Source: Pseudomonadota bacterium (GTDB taxonomy: Bacteria; Pseudomonadota; Gammaproteobacteria; Burkholderiales; Burkholderiaceae_C). Taken from it: a DNA stretch of 34,237 bases. Shown one piece after another: positions 24,434-31,387 of the stretch. The DNA is taken from the NCBI GenBank assembly GCA_963205335.1, contig CAUJIM010000015.1:1-34237 (forward strand), given 5' to 3'. A program made the translations under genes and the position numbers. The notes under the pieces were generated by a model that was not told the origin of the DNA, made no database searches, and saw only the letters and a program-made list of their open reading frames with translations. The first letter of the stretch is position 1. Each line of letters opens with the position of its first letter.

Positions 24434-24460
24434 TTGAATTCACCACGCAGGGTCTATAAA
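24434..24460 (+). promoter_or_regulatory. Candidate sigma-70 promoter for the 24477 gene
   Basis: TTGAAT (24434-24439) and TATAAA (24455-24460) are separated by 15 bases, or by 16 if TTTGAA is taken as -35. The start of transcription would fall only about ten bases before the ATG at 24477, giving a near-leaderless message; no Shine-Dalgarno is visible there. Confidence 0.5.
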
Positions 24461-24476
24461 CCACTGGCTGGTCGCC

Positions 24477-27452
24477 ATGAAGTCACTAACCAACACCATT
24501 GCATCGTCCTTGGGGAGCTCTTGGCAAGGCGTGTCTGACCGCGCCTTGTCCTGGCTGCTCGTCGGCGTCTTGCCGGTGGCGATCCTGGTGTTGTCGGCAA
24601 TGGCTCTGTTCACCTGGGAGTCGCACTATGCCTACGATGAGCCCGTACCCGTGGCGATGCGCGTGGTCGAGGACGCCAGCGCCAGCCTCGGCCCGGAAAA
24701 GGCCTTGGCGGCACTGCGCGAGCAGGCACCCGTCCTGCGGTACGACACCCGGCTGAAGGAAACGCCGTTCTGGTTCGAGTTTGCCGTACCCGCGGCGCAG
24801 TCCGGGCGGCCGGCGGCCATCGAATTCCCCTCGCGGCACCTGGTCCGGCTGGCCTGCTGGGGCGGTAGCGAACTGGCCCCCCTGGGGGAGGGGGGGCTGA
24901 ATGGCCACAGCGGCCGTTTGTTCGATTCGCGCGGCGGTTTCGGCATGCGCCTGCAAGGCTTGTCCTCTGGCGCCTCGGTTCTGTGTCAGGCCCGTTTCGT
25001 CGGGCCTGCGCGCCTGATGACGCTGCAGTGGGATGAAAGCGCGTTGCAGGCGGCGACGCGGTCCTTCGAACGTGATACAGGCCTGCTCGAGGGCGGGATT
25101 CTGATGCTGGCGCTGTTCGTGCTCATGACGGCGCTCATCAACCGCAATGCCACTTATGTGCTGTTCGGGGTGTGGCTGCTGATCAACCTGCGCATGGGGG
25201 CGCTATCGGCGGGCTGGGATCGGCAGTGGCTGGGGCACGACATACCGGTGGAATGGCTGGTGAGCGTGCGCATGGTGACGATTGCATTGCTCTACACCCT
25301 GACCTTTCAGCTTTTTCGCGCGTTGTTCCGCGATCAAATGCACAAATGCGCCAAGCCGCAGGTGTTCGACTGGGTGCATTGGAGTTGCGTGCTGTTGCTG
25401 GCACTGTCGGTCACGATGCCCTTTGCGCAGTTTCTGCCCGTGGTCTGGGTCGCCACTGCGTTGGGCAGCTTGCTGTTGGTGACGGTTCTCGTGCGCATCG
25501 TCGTCATAACGCGCTCGCCGGTGGCTGCCTGGTACGGGGCTGCCATCGCTGTGATGTTGGTATCGAGCATGTACGAGGTCGTGGCCGCAGCCTGGGGCAT
25601 CAAGGCATGGATCGGTTCGATCAACAGCGTGACGGCGGCGCTGGCATCCAGCCTGCTGGCTTCCATGGCCATTGGCGCGCAGCTGCGTCAGGAGCATCAG
25701 CAACGGGTGCAGGCGCAGGCCCAGCTGACCCACAACTATGAGGAGATGCCGCTGGGGCTGTTCACGCTGGATCTGACGGGACGCTTCATTGCCGCCAACC
25801 CCGCGCTGCGGGCGGCGCTGGGCCCGGGCGTGCTGACGGGAGGCCGCAACCATTGGGATGACCACTTCGCATCCTTAGGGTGGCAGCAGGTGCTGCAGTC
25901 CCTGAGCAGCCGGTCCGAGGTGGAGCTGGAGCTTTCGGGCCGGACGGACGCGGACGGGGCCCCGGCGCGCCGCTATCTCGTCAATGCGATCCGCTCGGAA
26001 GATCGCGTCGAGGGCTCCCTGCAGGATGTGACGGAGCGCTCCCTGGCCGTGGAGCGCCTGCGCTTCCTGGCCGACCACGATCCGCTGACCCAGGTATTCA
26101 ACCGCGACGGCATCCGCGCCGAACTCGAGCGGGCACTGCAGTCGGCGCGCGCGGATACGACGCTTGCGCTGGCCTATCTGGATCTGGATCGTTTCAAGCT
26201 GATGAACGAGCTGTTCGGCCACTACGCCGGCGACGAGGTGCTGCGTCAGGTCTGTGCCCGCGTCACCGGGCTGCTGACGGGCGGCATGCGGATGGGGCGC
26301 ATGGGTGGCGACGAGTTCATCCTTCTGATGCCGGGCACGAGCCTGGCACGGGCCACGGCGCTTTGCCAGGATATCGTCAGGCAGATAGGCGACAGGCCCT
26401 ATCGTGTGGGCGATCGGTCCTTTCACGTGCGCGGCTCCGTGGGGCTGATCGACGCGGCGCGGGTCGGCTCCGTCGAGGAGGCCGTGTCGACTGCCAATCG
26501 CGCCTGCCGCGAGGCCAAGATCAGCCGTGGCAGCCACCTGGTGGTATTCGAGCATGACTCGCGGGCGCTGCGCGAGCACGAGGCAGAGATTGCCCTGGCC
26601 AGCCACCTCGCGGCATCGGACGAGCTGCAGGGCCTGTATCTGGAGATGCAGCCCATCATGTCGCTGGCCCAGCCGGATCAGTCGCTCAATTTCGAGGTGC
26701 TGCTGCGCATGCGCGGCGTCGATGGCGAGCTGGTGCCCACGCCGCGGTTGATCCTGGCGGCGGAAAACAGCGGCTGCATGGGGCAGGTGGATCGCTGGGT
26801 GCTGCGCCAGACCCTCGTATGGATGCGCGAGCACCAGGCCGACCTGGAGCTGACGCGCTTCATCTGCATGAACCTCAGCGGCGCTTCGCTCAATGACGAG
26901 AATTTTCTGCAGGATGCCGTCCAGATGCTGCAGGCCTACGGCGACGTGGTGTCGCGCCTGTGCCTGGAAATCACCGAGAGCGTGGCTCTGCATGACCTCG
27001 AGAACACGCGGCGTTTCATCGCCCAGGTGCATGACCTGGGTGCCAAGGTGGCGTTCGATGACTTCGGTGCGGGGTACACCTCGTTTTCGTACCTCAAGCA
27101 GCTCAAGGGCGATCTGGTCAAGATCGACGGCAGCTTCGTCGTCAACATCAACGAGCACCCGGCCAACGTGGCCATCGTGGAGGCCATCGTCGGACTGGCG
27201 CGCAACCTGGGCATGAAGGTCATCGCGGAATGGGCTGAGGACAGCGCCACGGTACAGACCCTCGCGGACATCGGCGTGGACTATGTGCAGGGCTTCGCCA
27301 TCGCCCGGCCGCAAGCGCCGGAGCGCATTCTTGCCGCGCGCTCGGCAGCGGATTTCGTGAGCGATCCGGGGCTGCTGCATGCCCTGCTGCTGCAAGGCTG
27401 GGCTGCGCCGCTGTCGCTCAGCGATGCGCCACCAGGCCTTGCGAAGCACTGA
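24477..27452 (+). CDS. Membrane 7TM-PAS-GGDEF-EAL c-di-GMP protein
   Basis: A 991-residue inner-membrane signalling protein. TM1 (~25-46) is followed by a ~155-residue extracytoplasmic region and then a bundle of about seven hydrophobic segments (~203-400), an arrangement like 7TMR-DISM sensors. A short PAS-like domain (~422-520) precedes a GGDEF domain (~525-690) with intact MGGDEF at 609-614 and no RxxD inhibitory site. The EAL domain (~705-960) has EVL at 740-742 in place of EAL, yet keeps EITES, DDFGAGYTS and the Lys in LVKIDGSF. Either activity is possible. Codon usage is less GC-extreme than in the neighbours. Its stop lies 3 bases from the stop of the convergent acyltransferase gene. 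Confidence 0.88.
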   Translation: MKSLTNTIASSLGSSWQGVSDRALSWLLVGVLPVAILVLSAMALFTWESHYAYDEPVPVAMRVVEDASASLGPEKALAALREQAPVLRYDTRLKETPFWFEFAVPAAQSGRPAAIEFPSRHLVRLACWGGSELAPLGEGGLNGHSGRLFDSRGGFGMRLQGLSSGASVLCQARFVGPARLMTLQWDESALQAATRSFERDTGLLEGGILMLALFVLMTALINRNATYVLFGVWLLINLRMGALSAGWDRQWLGHDIPVEWLVSVRMVTIALLYTLTFQLFRALFRDQMHKCAKPQVFDWVHWSCVLLLALSVTMPFAQFLPVVWVATALGSLLLVTVLVRIVVITRSPVAAWYGAAIAVMLVSSMYEVVAAAWGIKAWIGSINSVTAALASSLLASMAIGAQLRQEHQQRVQAQAQLTHNYEEMPLGLFTLDLTGRFIAANPALRAALGPGVLTGGRNHWDDHFASLGWQQVLQSLSSRSEVELELSGRTDADGAPARRYLVNAIRSEDRVEGSLQDVTERSLAVERLRFLADHDPLTQVFNRDGIRAELERALQSARADTTLALAYLDLDRFKLMNELFGHYAGDEVLRQVCARVTGLLTGGMRMGRMGGDEFILLMPGTSLARATALCQDIVRQIGDRPYRVGDRSFHVRGSVGLIDAARVGSVEEAVSTANRACREAKISRGSHLVVFEHDSRALREHEAEIALASHLAASDELQGLYLEMQPIMSLAQPDQSLNFEVLLRMRGVDGELVPTPRLILAAENSGCMGQVDRWVLRQTLVWMREHQADLELTRFICMNLSGASLNDENFLQDAVQMLQAYGDVVSRLCLEITESVALHDLENTRRFIAQVHDLGAKVAFDDFGAGYTSFSYLKQLKGDLVKIDGSFVVNINEHPANVAIVEAIVGLARNLGMKVIAEWAEDSATVQTLADIGVDYVQGFAIARPQAPERILAARSAADFVSDPGLLHALLLQGWAAPLSLSDAPPGLAKH

Positions 27453-27455
27453 GGC

Positions 27456-28196
27456 CTACATCAGTCGTGCCGGGGGCGGCAGCAGCATGGGAATGGTCGC
27501 CGTTGCGGTCCGGACCCAGTCGTGGCGTGCGCGCGGCACTTCCAGGACGATGTCGGGGTGGTGCGTCTCGACCATGAATTTGAACATTGGATGCCGCACT
27601 GCAGCCCATCGCTCCTGTGCCGTGCGTACTTCGAATTTCATGACGCGGTGCGGCAGGTTGCCCGCGTGGCGCAGCGGGATGTAGCCCAGATCGGGGTACA
27701 CATCGTCGAACAGCAGGCGCCGGTATTGGCGATCCACGGGCGCGCGCCCTGCGACGACCATCCAGTCCACGTCGTTGCGCAGACAGTACAGGTAGAAGGC
27801 CTTGAACAGCGCGGTCTTGACCAGGGTGCCCACGCGGCCTTCGGACACGCCGAGCCTCGTGGCCTCGGCCAGCACGCTGTTGCCCAGTGCGTCCGGTAGC
27901 GCCAGTGACCGCTCCAGCGCCAGCGGTCCGTTGGCGTTGGTCTGTATCCGCATGGTGCCCAGGGCAGAGCCATCGAGGCGAGACTCGGCCAGCAGCACCA
28001 CGGAGCTGGTGGAGAAGTCGGCCTGCTCGGGCTCGAGCAGAGCGTCTGCCAGGCCGGGCACGTGGCGCGCGTAGGCCAGGTGACGTATGTGCACGGCCTT
28101 TTGCAGCGCTTGCGCGTCGCTCACCACGCGTACGGAAAACGGCAGGCGCTCCAGAGTTCCGTCAGGAGCCGGATTTGCATGGGTGGCGCAGGTCAT
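27456..28196 (-). CDS. LuxI-fold N-acyltransferase, FeeM-like (N-acyl amino acid synthase-type)
   Basis: A 246-residue soluble protein resembling the N-acyl amino acid synthase FeeM/NasY group, which shares the acyl-homoserine-lactone synthase (LuxI/GNAT) fold. Recognisable parts are RHLAYARHVPGLADALLEPE, then SALGTMRIQTN, the acidic-Arg strand LAEATRLGVSEGRVGTLVK, and VDWMVVAGRAPVDRQYRRL with IPLRHAGNLPHRVMKFEV. The expected role is transfer of a fatty acyl chain from acyl-ACP or acyl-CoA to an amine, giving a lipid signal or surfactant-like product; this is inference from family resemblance. An exosortase-associated acyltransferase is the main alternative. The ATG at 28196 is preferred to an in-frame GTG at 28259; neither has a strong ribosome binding site. 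Confidence 0.68.
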   Translation of the reverse strand: MTCATHANPAPDGTLERLPFSVRVVSDAQALQKAVHIRHLAYARHVPGLADALLEPEQADFSTSSVVLLAESRLDGSALGTMRIQTNANGPLALERSLALPDALGNSVLAEATRLGVSEGRVGTLVKTALFKAFYLYCLRNDVDWMVVAGRAPVDRQYRRLLFDDVYPDLGYIPLRHAGNLPHRVMKFEVRTAQERWAAVRHPMFKFMVETHHPDIVLEVPRARHDWVRTATATIPMLLPPPARLM

Positions 28197-28380
28197 CGTG
28201 GACAAGGGTGGTGTTGGCGTGACGAGACAATGATATCCCCGGGTCGGTCTGGCATGCACGCGGAACGCGGCAAGGTGTTGCGTTCAGCGCTATTTTTAAA
28301 AGAGTGCGCCCCTTTCCGCGCGGTGGTCAGAGAAGCGTTCCGGCAGCAGCCGGGTCGGAGCCCCGGACGGGGGGCCGCCC

Positions 28381-28944
28381 TCAATAGCTGCGTCCGCCCT
28401 TGTACATCGCATGCTGGCGCCGGTGCAGGGCGGTCACCTCGCTCACGCGCGCCATGGCCGCTCCGGCGTGCGCGTGGGTGATGGCCAGGCCCAGCGCGTC
28501 GGCGGCATCGGTGCCGGGCAGGCCCGGCAGCTGGAGCAGGCGCCGCACCATCTCCTGCACCTGGCTCTTGGCCGCGCGGCCGTGGCCGACCACGGCCTTT
28601 TTCATCTGCAGCGCGGTGTATTCGGCCACCGGCAGGCTGGCGTGCACCAGCGCCGTGAGCGCCGCGCCGCGCGCCTGGCCGAGCAGCAGCGTCGACTGCG
28701 GGTTGACGTTGACGAAGACGATCTCCACCGCCGCGCAGTCGGGCGCGTAGCGCGCCGCCACCTCGCTGATGCCGTCGAACAGCAGCTTGAGCCGCCCCGG
28801 CAGATCGCCCAGCGCCAGGTCGGCGCCGCCGCGCCGGGTGGTGCGGATGGTGCCGCTGGCGACGTAGGCCAGGCGCGCGCCGCCGGCCTCGATCACGCCG
28901 AAGCCGGTGGTTTGCAGGCCGGGGTCTATGCCGAGGATGCGCAT
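28381..28944 (-). CDS. ruvC: Holliday junction resolvase RuvC
   Basis: A 187-residue crossover-junction endonuclease that cleaves Holliday junctions as a dimer with RuvAB. The start [19 protein letters not shown] is the family signature with Asp7. Glu74 (AAVEIVFVN) and Asp146 and Asp149 ([16 protein letters not shown]) complete the acidic active site. [14 protein letters not shown] is also conserved. It lies 9 bases after mtgA and is the last gene of the minus-strand series. ruvA and ruvB are not in the window. Confidence 0.96.
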   Translation of the reverse strand: MRILGIDPGLQTTGFGVIEAGGARLAYVASGTIRTTRRGGADLALGDLPGRLKLLFDGISEVAARYAPDCAAVEIVFVNVNPQSTLLLGQARGAALTALVHASLPVAEYTALQMKKAVVGHGRAAKSQVQEMVRRLLQLPGLPGTDAADALGLAITHAHAGAAMARVSEVTALHRRQHAMYKGGRSY

Positions 28945-28953
28945 GGTGCGAGG

Positions 28954-29688
28954 TTACGGCAGTTGCGCCGCCGGCATGCGCGCCAGGATGGTGCGGCTGC
29001 GCCCGGCGAGGTAGGCCGACTGCGGCGTCTTCTCGAAGCGCCGGGGCGCGGGCAGCATCACCGCCAGGCGCGCGGCCTCGGGCGCGGTGAGCTGCGCGGC
29101 GCTCTTGCCGTAGTAGTGGCGCGCGGCGGCCTCGGCGCCGAAGACGCCGCTGCCCCATTCGACGTTGTTGAGGTAGATCTCCAGGATGCGCTGCTTGGTC
29201 AGCAGGTGTTCGAGCGCGAAGGTGAGCAGCAATTCCTGCCCCTTGCGCACCAGCGTGCGCTCGCCCGAGAGCAGCAGGTTCTTGGCCAGCTGCTGGGTGA
29301 TGGTCGAGCCGCCGCGGATCTTCGCGGCGCGCGCCGGCCGGCCGGGGTGGCGTGCCTGCGCCTGCTGCGCGCGCTCGCGGGCGATGGCGTTGCGCTCCCA
29401 GGCTTTTTCGATCGCGTCCCATTGCACGCCGTCGTGCTGCAGGAAGCCGTCGTCCTCCGAAGCGATCACCGCGCGCTTGAGCTGGTCGGAAATCCGCGCG
29501 TAGGGCACCCAGCGCTGCTGCCAGCGCAGCGGTCGCCCGTCGTGCCGCTGGGCCCAGATGGCGGAACGCTGGAAGCTGGTCGATTCGGGGTCGATGCGGG
29601 CCATCAGCGCGATGCGCAGCACGAAGAACAGCTGCAGCGCGACGAAGGCCAGCAGCACCAGCGCGCACCAGCGCAGCAGGGCTTTCAT
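28954..29688 (-). CDS. mtgA: Monofunctional biosynthetic peptidoglycan transglycosylase
   Basis: A 244-residue GT51 enzyme that polymerises lipid II into glycan strands without a transpeptidase domain. A single N-terminal TM helix (~5-27) anchors it. The catalytic Glu lies in IASEDDGFLQHDGVQWDAIE, and RGGSTITQQLAKNLLL, LTKQRILEIYLNNVEWG and FGAEAAARHYYGKSA are the standard family motifs. Length matches MtgA. The ATG overlaps the aroE stop (ATGA), so translation is coupled, as in other Burkholderiales where aroE and mtgA are neighbours. Confidence 0.94.
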   Translation of the reverse strand: MKALLRWCALVLLAFVALQLFFVLRIALMARIDPESTSFQRSAIWAQRHDGRPLRWQQRWVPYARISDQLKRAVIASEDDGFLQHDGVQWDAIEKAWERNAIARERAQQAQARHPGRPARAAKIRGGSTITQQLAKNLLLSGERTLVRKGQELLLTFALEHLLTKQRILEIYLNNVEWGSGVFGAEAAARHYYGKSAAQLTAPEAARLAVMLPAPRRFEKTPQSAYLAGRSRTILARMPAAQLP

Positions 29689-30521
29689 GGCGCCAGCAGC
29701 GCGCGCAGCTCGGCCAGCACCGGGGCCGAGGGCGGGCGCACGCCGCGCCAGAGCGCGAAGGATTCCGCTGCCTGCTCGACCAGCATGCCCAGGCCGTCGC
29801 GCGCCAGCGCGCCGTGCGCCGCGGCCCAGTCGAGGAAGCCTTGCGCCTGCGGGCCGTACATCATGTCGTAGGCCAGGCTGCCGGCGCGCAGCACCTGGGG
29901 CGGGATGGGCGGCGGGCCGCCCGAGAGGCTGCTGGAGGTGGCGTTGATGATGATATCGAAATCGGCCTCCAGCGCTTGCTGGTCGAGCGCAAGCAGCTCT
30001 GTTTTCGAGAGCGATGCGATACCCTGGTGGCGCACCGCCAGTTCCTGCGCCCGCAGGGGGGTGCGGTTGCACACCACGATGCGCCGCGGTGCGCGCGCGA
30101 GCAGCGGGGCGAGTACCCCGGCGGCCGCGCCGCCGGCGCCGACGAGCAGCACGTCGCGCCCGGCGAGCAGCACGCCCGCGCCCTGCTCGATGTCGGCCAC
30201 CAGCCCCAGGCCGTCGGTGTTGTCGGCGTGGATGCGGCCGCCCTGCAGCACCAGCGTGTTGGCCGCGCCCGCCTGCGCCACGCGCTCGCTGCGGCTGTCG
30301 GCCAGGGCGGCGGCCTGCTGCTTGAACGGCACGGTGACGTTGCAGCCGCGCCCGCCCTGGGCGGCGAAGCCGCGCACCGCCGGCGCGAAGCCGCCGAGCG
30401 GCACGAGCCGCGCCTCGTAGGCCAGCGCCTGGCCCGTCAGCGCGGCGAAGCGCGCGTGGATCCACGGGGAGCGGCTGTGCGCCACGGGGTGGCCCATCAC
30501 GCAGTACAGGTCGGTGGTCAT
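29685..30521 (-). CDS. aroE: Shikimate dehydrogenase (NADP+)
   Basis: A 278-residue enzyme that reduces 3-dehydroshikimate to shikimate in aromatic amino acid synthesis. The substrate site is seen in MGHPVAHSRSPWIH and GCNVTVPFKQQAAALA with the catalytic Lys; AGAANTL and HADNTDGLG carry the conserved Asn and Asp. LLVGAGGAAAGVLAPL is the NADP-binding loop, with VCNRT following. Between the NADP domain strands, residues ~170-188 (SKTELLALDQQALEADFD) are encoded by a degenerate repeat and make this loop a few residues longer than in E. coli AroE. It overlaps the TonB-like gene at its start and mtgA at its end. Confidence 0.94.
   Translation of the reverse strand: MTTDLYCVMGHPVAHSRSPWIHARFAALTGQALAYEARLVPLGGFAPAVRGFAAQGGRGCNVTVPFKQQAAALADSRSERVAQAGAANTLVLQGGRIHADNTDGLGLVADIEQGAGVLLAGRDVLLVGAGGAAAGVLAPLLARAPRRIVVCNRTPLRAQELAVRHQGIASLSKTELLALDQQALEADFDIIINATSSSLSGGPPPIPPQVLRAGSLAYDMMYGPQAQGFLDWAAAHGALARDGLGMLVEQAAESFALWRGVRPPSAPVLAELRALLAP
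29957..30015 (-). repeat. Degenerate palindromic repeat, copy 4 (in frame in aroE)
   Basis: On the minus strand: GAGCTGCTTGCGCTCGACC then AGCAAGCGCTGGAGGCCGA. It matches copy 3 at most positions of a ~40-base core and shares AAGCGCTGGAGGCCGA exactly. It encodes an extra-long surface-loop stretch of AroE without a frame break. Confidence 0.65.
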
Positions 30522-31387
30522 TGCGGCTCCCTGAGCTGCGTCTCCAGCACCTGCTCGCGCGTGAAGCGGAAGCGCGCGACGACGGCGAGCTGGTCGGTCT
30601 TGGCGCGCATCTCGGCGTTGAACGGACCGAACGGACCGGCGGCGCGCGCGATCGCCTCGGCGCGCTGGTCGAGCAGCCGGTTGCCCGAACCCTGCACGAT
30701 TTCGGTCGAGAGCACGCTGCCGTCGAAATTCACCGTGAGGATCATCACCAGGTCGCCGTAGAGCTTCTTGCCGCCGGCCTCGGGGAAGTTGCGCGTGCCC
30801 TTGTCCTCCACCTTGCGGCGCAGCCGGTCGTAGTACAGCGCGTAGGCCGCCTCGCGCGTCGCGGGGCTGATGTAGCGCTTGCGCGGGCGGGCGTTTTCCT
30901 CGTTCACGCGCTTTTCGATCTCGGCGAGCAGGCGCACCAGCTGGCGGCGCTTTTCCACCTGCGCGCGGCCCTCGGCGCTGGTGTCCACGTGCCGGGGATC
31001 GGGCCTGGGCATCATCGCGAGCTGGCGGCGCACCTGCGCGAGCAGGCGGTTTTGCTCCTCCAGCAGCTGTTCGGCCTGTTGCTGCGCGTCCTCCACGTCG
31101 TCGCCCGCGGCCGTCAGCGCCGAGTAGGGCAGCGGGCTGGTGGCGCGGCCGGCCGACGCCTCGCCGCCGCCGGCCAGCGCGGCCTGCGCCAGGGCCTGCG
31201 CCTTCTCGGGCGCTTCGCCGCTCCTGGCGTTGACCAGGATCACCTCGAGCGGCGTGTCCTGGAACACCCGGTTGAAGGTCTGCGGCGCCACGAACCGCAC
31301 CGTGAACAGCGCCGCGTGCACCGCCAGCGAGACGCCCAGGGCGATCTGCAGCGTGCTCAGGCGTTCGAGCGTGGCGGAAAATCTCAC
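30518..31387 (-). CDS. TonB-like energy-transducer family protein
   Basis: A 289-residue protein with an N-terminal TM helix (~15-35), then LEVILVNARSGEAPEKAQALAQ, typical of the TonB-like proteins found in this genomic position. A Gln/Glu/Arg-rich, probably coiled-coil region spans ~90-175 (EDAQQQAEQLLEEQNRLL). The C-terminal TonB domain (~205-285) contains GDLVMILTVNFDGSVLSTEI and FGPFNAEMRAKTDQLAVVARF. A proline-rich spacer like that of classical TonB is missing. It may transmit energy or bridge the envelope; no ExbB/ExbD genes are nearby. It has ATGA overlaps with both the RNB and aroE genes. Confidence 0.82.
   Translation of the reverse strand: MRFSATLERLSTLQIALGVSLAVHAALFTVRFVAPQTFNRVFQDTPLEVILVNARSGEAPEKAQALAQAALAGGGEASAGRATSPLPYSALTAAGDDVEDAQQQAEQLLEEQNRLLAQVRRQLAMMPRPDPRHVDTSAEGRAQVEKRRQLVRLLAEIEKRVNEENARPRKRYISPATREAAYALYYDRLRRKVEDKGTRNFPEAGGKKLYGDLVMILTVNFDGSVLSTEIVQGSGNRLLDQRAEAIARAAGPFGPFNAEMRAKTDQLAVVARFRFTREQVLETQLREPQ

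Noticed and set aside
24164..24437. Short open frames of 64-79 codons in the gene-poor gap
   Set aside because: They overlap one another in several frames and show no start signal or recognisable domain; treated as non-coding or scar.
28197..28259. A GTG start extending the acyltransferase by 21 residues
   Set aside because: There is no ribosome binding site and the added residues look non-conserved; ATG 28196 fits better, though not decisively.
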